DNA from: Nymphaea colorata
Lineage: Eukaryota > Streptophyta > Magnoliopsida > Nymphaeales > Nymphaeaceae
Assembly (NCBI RefSeq): GCF_008831285.2
Contig: NC_045149.1
Span: forward strand, 8,336,417 to 8,400,416
Length of the DNA: 64,000 bases
Direction of reading: 5' to 3'
Shown: piece by piece, positions 11,760 to 22,709 of the stretch
Position numbering within the stretch: the stretch's first letter is position 1
Layout of the letters: every line of letters begins with the position of its first letter
Notes under the pieces: generated by a model
Told to the model about the DNA's origin: nothing
The model's input: only the letters and a program-made list of their open reading frames with translations
Databases searched by the model: none
Program-made: the position numbers and the translations under genes

Positions 11760-11960
11760 CTGACCGCCACCACACAATCATTCCCACCGGCCCGATCGAA
11801 GTCCAGTTTGATGATGCCTGAGAATTTGCCCTTCGAGTCTCCCTTCGCCATGAATGCGTAGCGGTTCTTTCTGCCGAGGAACTTGGGGTTGATCATTCCA
11901 AACTCCAAGCTCCTCGCCGTCAGTGGCTTCCTCCCCACCAGCTTCCCTTCCCTGACATTG
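11760..11960 (-). pseudogene. CCD4-like: CCD4-like penultimate exon, truncated (copy A)
   Basis: Read on the minus strand it gives REGKLVGRKPLTARSLEF, INPKFLGRKNRYAFMAKGD and KLDF..GNDCVVAVR, the conserved CCD segment before the last intron. A donor site (CAG|GTACAT) lies at 11758-11760, and spliced to the exon at 5074 it would keep frame (AG+G = Arg). Upstream, homology to copy C (52159-52828) stops at 11960 and unrelated sequence follows. Roughly the first two-thirds of this exon and everything before it are gone. Confidence 0.85.
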
Positions 11961-11984
11961 TTCCTACCTCTATTATTACTTTGT

Positions 11985-12255
11985 ACCCCTGTCATTATCT
12001 CATACATATTATCTCCCTTGTCATTATCATATTCTTGTTGTTATCTCATAATCATGATCTCATGTCTCCTTATACGACAGGAGTATGAGATAATGATAAA
12101 AGTATAAGACAATGGGTATAAGATAATAATAGAAGTATGAGATAATGAGTATGATATAATAACTAAAACATGAAATAATGTGTATGAGACAGCAATAGAG
12201 ATATGAGATAGTGATAGATGTGTGAGATAACGCTACGAGCGAGACAAAAAAAACA
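11985..12255. repeat. Degenerate TATGAGATAATG repeat with inverted arms
   Basis: Many imperfect copies of TATGAGATAATGA occur on the plus strand from about 12075. The complement (CATTATCTCATA) occurs at 11990-12060, so the block can fold on itself around 12065. No protein is encoded. It starts about 25 bases after the CCD4 copy A break and may be linked to that rearrangement. Confidence 0.65.
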
Positions 12256-13742
12256 AAGACACTTTTTTGCAATTTACAGAGGCGTATTGGTCATAACGAT
12301 AAGCAATACTAATTGACAAGTTTTGTTATATTGAATCCTAAAATCTTGTTTTTACAGTTTTCCGTTTTGCCCCTATAAATTTTTTTTATATTAATCATGG
12401 GTATTTTTTGTCATGATTAAAATGGCCCACGAAAAAAACATACACAGCAGGACATATGTAACCAGCTTCGTTCAATTGAGAAGCATTTGGCTGTAGATTT
12501 TCTTGAGATGCAGGCAGCTTAAGCAAAAAGAAACAAAAAAAAAAAAAGACTAAACAAAATTAATAAGAATAAGAAAAATGAGAAACAAGAAAAAGAAGAA
12601 AATAAAAAAGGAACTCATGACAAATTTCAGCATCCATAGTTGAAGGGGCAACTGACATCATCTTTTTTGCAATATGATGTGAAATGAAATGAAGATGCGT
12701 ATAACAAAAATATGCGTATAAAGTACAGAGAGGGAGAGAGAGAGAGACGAACATACCTTTGAGCCGGTAGGATTGAGTAAACAATGGAAAAAAAAGTCTG
12801 AAAAAGGAGGAGGGCTCATCTAGTTTTTAAAGTAGCCAAAGATTTACTGGCACAAATTTTTTCACGTTACTAAAATTTTAAATATGTGTGGGAAAGGAAG
12901 GAAGGGGGATGTTTGAAATAATAACCTTTTTTGACACAGAGTATGACATCACTAATGATTTGATTTTTTATATTTAAAATGAATGGAGGAGATCAAATAA
13001 TTGAAACTTTACTAGCGTTTACAAACATCGTAACAAAAGATGTCACCTGTATTAACATTGCCCACAAAAGCACCACTAAAAAAAAGAGTTGGGAAATTTT
13101 CTATATGACATGACTGACGTTTTAATGTACGAGTCAGTAATGATTGACCTTTACTTCATGTTGTTGAAGGTTCTCACATCGTAGACTTACACTGGTGAAT
13201 GCTCTCATAACTACATGCTTCATCACATACGGCAAAAAAATCATTGAACTTTCTATAGATTCACACATTTACTGAAGTTTGACAAGTATCATCAGTAATG
13301 ATTTACCTTCACTAACGTTTGCTACATGTCATTGAAAGTTTTCACCACAATAGACCCACAGTGGTAAGCAATTTCACTGCTATGGGCTTCTTCTTATGAA
13401 CTCTACCGAAGAAAGAAGTTTCAGGTCACCAGGATCCACTGCACGTTAGTATTGGTGCCCCTCCACTGATACACACACCCAAACACCAGTAAAGATGAAA
13501 GTTTACTGACACGATTTTTTCCACAAGTCAGTAAATACCCATTTTCTTGTAGTTTGTGAAGTTTGTCATTAGTTGAAAACAGTGTCTAGCACAAGGCAAT
13601 CGTTCTAACTAAAAACAGTTGTCAGGCAACCAATGACAATTCAAACATGACTTTATGGTCTTACTCAAACATCAAGATTCTGGCTAAGGGTACTTATTCA
13701 AACGTACCATGATTTCAGCACACATGCTCAAACATCTGTATC

Positions 13743-13795
<53 letters not shown>

Positions 13796-13989
13796 GGTTA
13801 ATAAAGCATCTAAAAATGTCGGGCTTCATCACACATTTCTTTATTCTTCTCACGATAAAAGTGTTCAAATTAACAAGTTGAAAACAAAAAATATCAGCTT
13901 AAGTATAAAAAACAATGTGAATAATTCAATTGGAATTTGATCCTTCAACACCTTTCCTCAATCCCAGGCCTATCTAGTTGAAACAAGTG
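12256..13989. other. AT-rich DNA with a CACTA-like end, no gene
   Basis: No coding sequence was recognised. Around 12840-13553 several short words with CAGTAA/TTACTG recur. The right edge reads TTTTCTTGTAGTTT, close to the complement of the CACTACAAGAAAA end of plant CACTA transposons. No matching left end was found, so this is at best a truncated non-autonomous element. A (CA)n-(TA)n microsatellite occupies 13746-13796. Confidence 0.35.
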
Positions 13990-14519
13990 GCTAGAGATCT
14001 GCTCACTCTTTGAATTGCAGCTACTTGCATGTGTAGAACTTGGTACGTACCGTGCTTTACCCAAAAGAATGACAGTGAGAGTTTTGTTCAACTTCCATAT
14101 TCTCAAGGGGACCTTATATAAATAATTTTTTGCATCGAAAGTGACCATGAGAGTGTGACTTTTCTTTGTTTAGAAATTCAGTAAGGTGGCGCAGATTTCC
14201 ACCTTCAATTGGATTTAACAGTAGCGAGTTAGACAAGCTTTTTACTTCCCCAACTCACACTGTTGACAAAGCTAGGAAATGACAATGTGAATTTAATATT
14301 AAGGTTTTTCAAGGTTCTTCCTCATTTGAGGTGTTGAAAAGGCACATTTTGGGGCTCATTAGGAATAACACAGCTCATTGTCAATTTGATTGCCTCTGAG
14401 TGGCTCACCGAATGCCATAAATTTGGATCTTGCAACGATATTGAGGGAAAAAATTAATGTTGATGGTCGGTTGATTAATATAGGCCTAACTATTTTGAAC
14501 CTGCTGTTACACTATCTAG

Positions 14520-15246
14520 CATAGAACCTGGTGATCTAACTATAAAATAATTATTGTTTGCATGCAATTACTAGCTATTTAGATGCTTATTTTTAGGGAA
14601 GTATAACGAGTCAAGCCAACCCAGGTTTGACTCGGACTCACCCGTGTAAGCTCAGCTTGAGCTCGACTCATCTAACAAACAAGTTGAGCTCAAGCTTGAT
14701 GAGTTAAAAGTCAAGTTATAAGCAAGCTGAGTTTGAGCTACATGAGCTCAACTCGTTAAATCTGACCACACTCTTGTCTTCCCTGTTAACCTTCATGAGC
14801 ATGTCGGTAATTTTTTATGAATTTAACACCCTTTTTAGTTGTTTTCATTTTCAGTTAAAGAAAAAAATTATATAAGTCATGTGACAGGAGTTTAAAGGAG
14901 CCAATCTCAAGCTCAGACTCAGTTTATCAAGTGGAGCTTTAGATCCGCTCAGTCAATGTACATTCCTATTTGTTTTAACAATATTGTTGGAAACTAGTAT
15001 TTTCAGCAAACATGACTGACTTATCAAAGCAAAGTGTTTTTTGAATAAAAAAAATCTTTACAAATTTTACCATGTGGAGGCATGCTAGATATAAAATCTG
15101 TATTGTAACTTCTCTTTTTTTTTTTTCTTTTTTTTTTTACATAGCTTCAGATGGACTGTGGATTTATTATGGGAAAGGTTTTCAGGCGTTGAGGTCTTCA
15201 CCTTTTTGAATGCTTCTGCTGGGACTTGGAAGTAGCTAATTTTGAT
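14520..15246. repeat. Direct repeat unit, copy 1 (with hAT-like GAGCTCGACTC segment)
   Basis: It is collinear with 17160-17880. Both copies start ACCTRGTGATCTAA, contain a segment rich in CGAGCTCGAGTY words typical of plant hAT-like MITEs, then AAAGCAAAGTG, and end with GAGGTCTTCACCTTT just before a hairpin arm. No coding capacity. Confidence 0.75.
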
Positions 15247-17166
15247 TCAGACTTATCTAGAGAAATGAATTCTTCTCATTCCTCCTACCTTTCTTGAGTT
15301 CTTGTTGGCACTTTCTCTATATGTCTAATTAAATTTCAATTTCTTTTAAAATATGAGGCATTCTACACAAGTTAAGATCGGTTGCTGCACATTAATACAA
15401 AGTTTTAGGAAATTAAGAAAAATGTGGCTTTGCCAAATATTGTGGGAGAAAGGAAAAGGTGAAAACAACAAGCATTGTTCAGAATGAAGTGAATCGACCA
15501 AGATATCACCTCTTTGCTTTTATTGGTGCCCCTTCTCAACCAAAACTGATTTGTGCATACAAGCCGGTGCACAAAAAATTGTGCATGGGCCAGATGTATA
15601 ATGACCAAAATACTTCGACTAAGTAAAAAAAAAAACCCTTTTACAATGACCAAAAAAAAGTTATGAAAAAGTTAAAAGTCTAAAAATTACATTTTTATAA
15701 AATTTTTTAAAATACCCCTACCCATTTTTTTTTTCCTTGGGTGCATTTATATTTGTTGCATGCACCACGTGATGCACGCAACTTGATCTTGAGCATAAAA
15801 GGAAGTCATTGATTCTAACATCTTTGTGGCTGTCGAATGTTCTTGTACAGAATAAATCGACAAAAAACCTTCATATAATATAAAAAAGGAAAAAGCAATC
15901 TGATTCATCCGTATTCGAGCCAAATAAACAATGAAGAACAAACAAGAAGAACAACAGTCAAACGGCACTGTACGACTTCTGCAGTACAACAGAACAGGAT
16001 CAATGGCTCATGCCAATTTCTTCGATCCTAGCCATATACTTCAAAATCCATTCCACCAACAAAGGGGAAAAAAAGAAAAACAAAAAACGAGTTCCCCATG
16101 GCACAAAAAGAGACAGGCCATAACCCTAAACGAGATACCCATAACCCTAAACGAGATACCTCAGAAAGAAGAGAGAAAGAGACGGAGCGATGGAAGAAAG
16201 ATCGTACCAGTGCGGCGTGCCGAACATGAGGGCTGTTGGTGCACGGGAAACCGAAATGGGCGTTGGAGAAACACTGCCGGTATGCACCTCCGAACCACTC
16301 GGAGGTGCGTACCGGCAGTGTTTTGCCAACGCCCATTTCGGTTCTCCATGCGCCAACAGCCCTCATGTTCGGCATGCCGCACTGGTACTAGCTTTCTTCA
16401 GTCACTCTGTCCCTTTCACTCTTCTTTCTGAGGGCCCTCATGTTCGGCATGCCGCACTGGTACGAACTTTCTTCCTTCGCTCCGTCTCCTTCTCTCTTCC
16501 TTCTGAGGTATCTCATTTAGGGTTATGGCCTGTCTCTTTTCGTGTCATGGGGAGCTCGAAGGTGACGTTGGACTGCCATTTTTTTGTTTTTCTTTTTTTC
16601 CCTTTCTTGGTGGAATGGATTTTGACGTATATGGCTAGGATCGAAGAAATTTCCATGAGCCATTGATCCTGTCCTGTTGTACTGCAGAAGTCGTACAGTG
16701 CCATTCGACTGTTGTTCTTCATTGTTTCTTTGGCTCGAATACGGACTCGAATACGGATGAATCAGATTGCTTTTTCCTTTTTTATATTATATGAAGGTTT
16801 TTTGCCGATTATTCTGTAAAAGAACATTCGACAGCTACAAAGATGTTAGGTTTAAAATCAATGACTTTCTTTTTTCAATTTTCTGGAAAGAAATAAAGCA
16901 AAGAGTCGATCTGTCGGTTGATTCACTTGGTCTTGAACCATATTTTTTTAATCCTTTCCCTTTCTCTCATAATATTTGGCAATCTCACCTTTTTCCTTCC
17001 TGAAAAGTTGCTATATATTAATGGGCAGCAACCGATCTTAATTTAAGTAGAATGTCTAATATTCTTCTTTATATGAACTCGAAATTTAGTTAGATAGAAG
17101 GGTGCTAATAGGATCTCAAGAAAAGTACGAGAAATGAGAATGAGTGATTTCTTTTGATAAGTCTGA
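15247..17166. repeat. Large imperfect palindrome (hairpin)
   Basis: The left arm (15247-16293) and right arm (16299-17166) are reverse complements along nearly their whole length. Outer words TCAGACTTATC (15247) face GATAAGTCTGA (17156). The arms continue through AAGATCGGTTGCTGC (15376), GTACGACTTCTGCAG (15970) and CCGAAATGGGCG (16251) with their complements in order. The centre is a perfect 10-bp stem at 16284-16293 and 16299-16308 with a 5-base loop ACCAC. The left arm has an extra insert (about 15540-15790). The right arm has a 75-bp tandem duplication (16359-16508), and the left arm has a doubled 20-mer at 16120-16160. All reading frames over it are unrecognised. Confidence 0.88.
15540..15795 (-). 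repeat. MITE-like insert in the left palindrome arm
   Basis: These roughly 250 bases have no counterpart in the right arm. They contain the words AATGACCAAAATACT and long T/A runs. Complementary words (AGTATTTTGGTCATT) occur in the CCD4 flanks near 3870 and 50480, which points to a dispersed short element. The insertion came after the palindrome formed. Confidence 0.5.
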
Positions 17167-17170
17167 CCTA

Positions 17171-17441
17171 GTGATCTAAATATCTAAATCCTTGTTTTTA
17201 AGGGATGTACAAGTCGAGTCGACTCAGGACCCACTCAAACTACTTTGTGCAAACTTGACTTGAGCTCGACTCATTTAATGAACAGCTTAAGCTTGAGTTA
17301 AAACTCGAGTTATAAGCGAGCTGAGTTTGAGGAAGATGAGCTGACTTGTTTAAACTCGATTCAATTCATGTCTTCCCTGTTTGTTACCCTTTTGGGCATA
17401 TTGATTATTTTTTATGAATTTTAACACCCTTGTTTATGTTT

Positions 17442-17472
<31 letters not shown>

Positions 17473-18160
17473 GGTGAATCAAGTGACATGAGTTTAAACA
17501 ACCCAAACTGAAGCTTAAACTCGGTTTACCGAGTAGAGCTCGAGGTCAACTCAATCTAGAGTCAAGCTCGAGTTTGGCTCGCCCATTATACATTACTAAT
17601 GATTTTAACAATATGGTTGAAAGCAAGTACTGTTCACCAGACATGAAGGACTTGTCAAAGCAAAGTGCTTTTTGGATAGAAAAAAAAGACTATAAATTTT
17701 ACCCATGACGTGACATGGTAGATGCAAAATCAATTTTTAACTTCTCTGAATTGTTTCTTTTGCTTAGGTTAGTTTCAGGCAGACTGTGGATGGATTATGG
17801 TCAATTTTTTTCAGGCATTGAGGTCTTCACCTTTCCGAATTCTTCTTCTAGGATATGGAAATTGCTAATTTTGCTTCTTGTCTAAAGAAATGACTCCTCC
17901 TCATTCCTCATACCTTTCTTGAGTTCCTGTTGGCAACCTTCCAGAAAAGTTGCTATAGATTAATGTGCAGCAACTGATCATAATTGGGCAGACAGCCTAT
18001 AATATTCTTTTCTTTGGAATTTGAAATTAATTTAGATAGAAGGGTGCTAACAGGATCTCAAGAAAGGTATGAGAAATGAGAAATAATCATTACTTTAGAT
18101 AAGTCTAAATTACAATTAGCTACTTCCATATCCTACCAGAAGCATTGAAGAAGGTGTGAA
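17171..18160. repeat. Direct repeat unit, copy 2, ending in a short hairpin
   Basis: After the part shared with 14520-15246, sequence 17835-17945 (CTTCACCTTTC ... CTTTCTTGAGTTCCTG) is followed at 18040-18160 by its reverse complement, with a spacer of about 95 bases. This is a small version of the hairpin at 15247-17166: it shares the outer stem but lacks most of the interior. A (TA)n tract lies at 17445-17472. Confidence 0.75.
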
Positions 18161-18800
18161 CAAGATAGAGTTTGTGTCTACCATGTCTTGTCAGGGGCAA
18201 AATCTTATACTTATGTGTGGTGTGATTTTGTTAATATCCACTCCTAAATTAAAAAAATTCAATTGCAATGCACACATATAAGAACAAAGAGGGCTGTTCA
18301 AATTCAAAATCTTGCTCAGAACTTCTTCATTAAGGTCTAATGCCCTTACAATTATTATATGCTTACACGACAGGAATTTTGGTTGTTGCACACGGGAAGA
18401 ACAAAGTGGCTCAAAATAGTTTCAGCCATGGTTCTTAGGCCTATTTGCCAGTGTTTTGGCTGTGGCCTATGGCATATCATGTTGTTGCAAAGGAAGAAGC
18501 TTGGAAACCCCTAATAATAAATTCACATTGTCCTTTCCAAACTACTTCACGATTGTCATTCAATAACTTACTAACTCACTGTTATCAAATTTTATTGAAG
18601 GAGAAAACCTGAACCACCTTACCCTACTTCTAAACAAAGAAAAGGCACACTCTAGTGGTCGATTTTAACATATAAAAGATATGTACATTGCCCCTTGAGA
18701 ATGTGGTAGTGGAACCCACAGACATCCTTTTGGGTTAAGAATGGTACCAACTTCTACGGAGGCAAGCAGCTGTAATAAGTATCTTCCTTTGTTGGAAGCC

Positions 18801-21800
18801 GCTGTCGTCGGCCGCCATAGGTGATCTTCTGAGCTTGGAAGCAAATGGCAACTTGGAGAGATAAGAGAGGGACACATGGAAGATAAGGAGAGAGAAGAAG
18901 ATGTTGGAAGCTGTTAGATCACCACTGCGGAAGGGAGAGGTCATGTTGTTATATATATATATATGGACAAAACCGGGACACTACCCACTGCAACTCTCCT
19001 GAACCCAAATGGGTATCTCTTTAATAGTTTTAGTTGTAAAAAAGCTTACTATAGGTTAAATTTCCTTGGATAGTTAAACACGAAGTGAAGGGTGGCTGGC
19101 CGCTGGTTTCCATTTATGATGATATCAGATTCTAAATCGATAGCTTCTTATTGGAAGCATTTAAACACAAAAGTATATCAATTTACTTTCCCAATCAAAT
19201 TCTCGAGCAATCTTTAGTTTCCCAGCTCATTCTTTCTCCTAGTTAATGAGAGATATCTTTCTTGGATTTGAAACAGAGTTTGACTCGGAAAGGGAGCCAA
19301 AGGGGGAGATTAATTATGGTGTTGAGGAGAGAGAGTCGATCGGTCCTATTTATTCCACCCTAAATATTTACTATTAATTTCCTACAATAGCTTTTTGTTT
19401 TATTTTTTTCAGAAATTAAAACATTTGGTATAACATTTTAAACACTTATTTTTTGGGCCCAATTTGTCAAAAGTAACATATTGTTATTATCCCATGAACC
19501 TACCTCAATATGTGGAGTAGATTCATAAAACACTTGATATCATGTCCTATCAATTTGTCAAATACAGGTTCTACTAAGTGCATCTTTAGCTTTGATGCCT
19601 CAGGATGTTTTTTTTTTCCTTTGGAATTAGGTGGTGTGTCACTATCAGTAAACTTTCCTTGGATGAGAATAGTTCTAAAATCTACAAAGAAGCAAACCAT
19701 CTTCCTGAAATTGAATTTCTCATTCAAAAATCTCTTTACATTATGTTCGGATAAAGGGGAAAGAAGAATATTAAAGTAAATAAAGGTAGAAAGGAAAAAA
19801 AAGGATGGGATTAATGGTGGAAGGGGGAGAAAGGGATGGATAAGTGCTATTATAAAACCTTTTCTGAATAGTAGGAAAAAATAAACAATTTGTTTCATAA
19901 ACCCCATGTATCTTTCAAACCCTCTTTCTTAAGAGGAGATTGAGGCCATTAAAATGAACTTAATTAGATTAATTATCCTTCCATATTTTCTAGTTTAGTA
20001 CTTATTTTTATTAATACACGTAAATATTAATTGTAGACTGCTAAAAATTTATGTTGAAAACGACATTGTATACTATCAATTTAGTTCTCGAACCATCTAA
20101 CAAAACCTAGCTTGGGGGCCAGGGAAGGGCATCGTAAATAGCATCAAAATCAAAGCGCTAATGTCTTGGCAGGATACAAGTAAACACAGGCTACAGCCTA
20201 CAGCCTACAGTACCGGGCCCGGGGCTGGGCCCAAGTTGGGCTGGGTACGGTGCACCTATTGATGGTCGGTCAGGTCTCCATGTACTGTCACCTCCTTTCG
20301 ATGAACATTGTATTTTTGTACTTCCAACTTTATGTAATGATCTAGATCATGTTTAATATTTTTCAATTTCCGGCTCATCAGACATGATCTAGGCATTTGA
20401 ATTTTTGCACTTTTTCAGGACGGTTGGATTCAACCAAGATAAAGTGCTGAAGAGAAAAACAAAACAAATTTTACAATTTTTTCAATTTTCACTAAATTTT
20501 TCTCTAATCTACTTTATAGATGCAATTTTTAGATCCAACGAATTATATATATGGAAGATAATAAATATTTATTAATGTATAATCATAAATTTTAAACTCA
20601 AGGCTTGTTTGAGACCTTTTTCCTTACAGTGTCAAGTTTGAGGATAGGGAAAGAGCTAGAAATTTTTCATGAGGCAGGTCAAATTAAAGTTTCTAAATTT
20701 TAACTAGGGCTAAAATATCATTTTTCAAATTTTTTATACTAAACAAGTGATTTTTTTTTAATTTACATGTAAATCTTTTTCAAAAAGGCTTTGAAGTGGG
20801 GCCATGGGCCATGCCGGTCATACCTTGGCTCCACTGGTGAGGACGATCTTGGACACGATTCCTTGGGCTGTCGATGATCGCAGAAGAGCAGCCCACCACC
20901 ATGGACGAAGGATGTGCTCACGATGGTGATTGCTACAAATTAGGACTTCTTGACGCTGTTTCGATGTGACGACAAAGATAAAACGTGGAAAAGCAGAACT
21001 ATGGCTGGAGGAGCTGTGAGGATATTGGATGGTGTTGTGAATAACACGACATCAAAAAAATTGAAAAGTATGCCAATGATCATTACCCACGAATGTGACC
21101 GTGGCATAGGTAGCCCATGGTCCTGTATAAAGATCCTGCAGCCTGGACCACAGGAGCTTTATTTGCTCAGGATCTTTTGTTAGGAGAAGCGTTTGTCAAG
21201 GCTGAATTTGGTTATCTGTGCCATATTGGTGCTGGATTTTTTGTCGCGAATATAGTTAGTAACGAAAGTACCCTTAGTTCACATTCAAAAAAAAAAAATT
21301 TGTAAAGACAAAATTAGAAATAAAAAAAATAAAAAAAAGACTATGAAAGATATTTCTTTTTAATAAATTACCAAAATATCTTCCCTCCTTTACGGGTCAG
21401 GCTCAATTAGATTTCTCTCAGTCAATCAAGGTAGTTTGTGGATAAGGATTGGAAGAGGTGCCATTCAAAACAGGGTGAGTGAAGAAACAACAGTGATCAC
21501 CAACCCGATAGACTAATCAAAAGTGTTACTGCAAAAGTGTTACTATTATCAACAATGCAAAACAAAATCATTGCTTATATCATCACGGGATATAAAGCCA
21601 TTGCCGTTACCACTGTTGCCGTAAAAACCATCGAAGTTAAATCAGCAACCAGCCGTCACCAACACTGTTTGCGACAAGTTTTCCATGTCAGAGCTTCTAC
21701 TGATCTTAGAAAGTAAAAAATGTGTGTAATAACGCCCATCACTTCAAAATGTCTATCATGAACATGTGACCCTCATAAGTGAGTAGAGTCACCCTTGTGT

Positions 21801-21808
21801 TTTCTTTT

Positions 21809-21847
<39 letters not shown>

Positions 21848-22313
21848 AGAGAAGGAATGAGCAAGAGAGTTTCAGAAGAAAAAGAGAATTTGAGGATACA
21901 AAATAGTGAAACTAGTAAGACAATATGAAAAAGATAGATAAGTAGACAAGCCACCAATAAAAATTTAAAAATATAAACAAGCAGTGCGACGTTACAAAAG
22001 CTATGAAAAATGCCTAAAATGAAAGTAAGAAAAAAGATGATTTTTTACCCTTTCTATTTTTTTGCTGACTTGTTTTCTTGTGTCTGAAAGTGTTTATTTG
22101 AAAAGAAAGCTGCATCTGAAGCAAGAAAATGGAAACGAAAAAAAGAGTCCCTTATAAAGACAAAATGAGAAACTAAAAAAATATCTCTGGAAACAACAAA
22201 AATACATTCAAAGAAAAAAAAATCTTCAATGAAAAATATATTGCCCTGGTGATTCAAGTTATTGCAAGGACGACAGTGACGACCGAATGGAGAATGCTGT
22301 AGGGACTTCTCAG
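18801..22313. other. AT-rich DNA with no recognised gene
   Basis: No frame resembles a known protein. A (TA)n tract sits at 18947-18963 and another at 21815-21845. A GC-rich hAT-like patch lies at 20200-20270. A dispersed repeat at about 20580-20830 recurs at 27990-28210. The stretch ends at the target duplication of Cop-2. Confidence 0.6.
20580..20835 (+). repeat. Dispersed repeat, copy 1
   Basis: Shared words with 28010-28210 in the same sense include GAAATTTTTCAT, AAAGTTTCTA, TTTTAACTAGGGCTAAAATAT (near match) and TTTACATGTAAA. Both end in a GGGCCATGCC/CCTTGTCTCCGCCCC-like block. It is non-coding and MITE-like. Confidence 0.6.
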
Positions 22314-22692
22314 TGTTAGCAATTATGGAAAGGAGATCACCACAAATTGTAGAGAAGATCAATCGCATAACAGCCAATGGCCTGATCCTTTGGTAAGCGA
22401 TGAAGATGGCAACGATGTTGTTGCAATCATCACAGCGATAAGGCAAAATTCTGAAAACAAGGAAACCAGATCTTATTAGGATAAGGAAGATCCTTATAGC
22501 GTAGATCCTTAGTACGCTATATACAAACTGCCTTATAGCGTAGATCCTTAGTACGCTATATATATCCTTCACGCCACCTGTACTAAATCAATAACAATTT
22601 CTTGGCGTGTTTTCCCACCGTGGACGTAGGCTTTCTTAAGTTGAACCACATTATATTCTGTGTTTGCTCTGCTCCTACTCTGTTTTTCTATA
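22314..22692 (+). repeat. Cop-2 5' LTR
   Basis: It starts TGTTAGC and ends TTTTTCTATA. It carries two tandem copies of a palindromic block TAGCGTAGATCC..TACGCTA (22497-22519 and 22536-22558). The 3' LTR has one. Confidence 0.93.
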
Positions 22693-22705
22693 TGGTATCA
22701 GAGCC
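22693..22705 (+). other. Cop-2 primer-binding site (tRNA-iMet)
   Basis: TGGTATCAGAGCC lies immediately after the LTR. Confidence 0.95.
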
Positions 22706-22709
22706 AACG

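Larger units (their letters stand above)
13990..18800. repeat. Nested inverted/direct repeat cluster (outer arms 14020-14360 and 18470-18790)
   Basis: The outer arms match in inverted sense. For example CTTTTCTTTGTTTAGAA at 14159 faces its complement near 18640, ATTCTCAAGGGG at 14099 faces CCCCTTGAGAAT near 18690, and GCAGCTACTTGC at 14019 faces a complement near 18770. Identity looks like roughly 70-80 percent by eye, with indels. Between the arms lie a direct tandem duplication (14520-17170 versus 17171-18160), a 1.9-kb hairpin and a 0.3-kb hairpin. No transposase was seen. The structure could be a foldback or long-TIR Mutator-like element. That is inference. Confidence 0.65.

Noticed and set aside
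12830-13553. Complete CACTA transposon
   Set aside because: Only one end resembles CACTACAAGAAAA, and no left end or target duplication was found. It is kept as a low-confidence note only.
16120-16160. AACCCTAAAC words suggesting telomere repeats
   Set aside because: Only two copies occur in a 20-base unit that is not TTTAGGG periodic. This is at most a telo-box-like word, not interstitial telomere DNA.
16147-16666. Several overlapping frames of 70-166 residues in the palindrome core
   Set aside because: Frames occur on both strands because the arms are complementary and GC-richer. None resembles a protein, and the two arms do not conserve one frame.
22602-22709. Upstream ATG of the Cop-2 gag-pol frame
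   Set aside because: It lies within the 5' LTR before the primer-binding site. Gag should start after the primer site, so 22710 was chosen.
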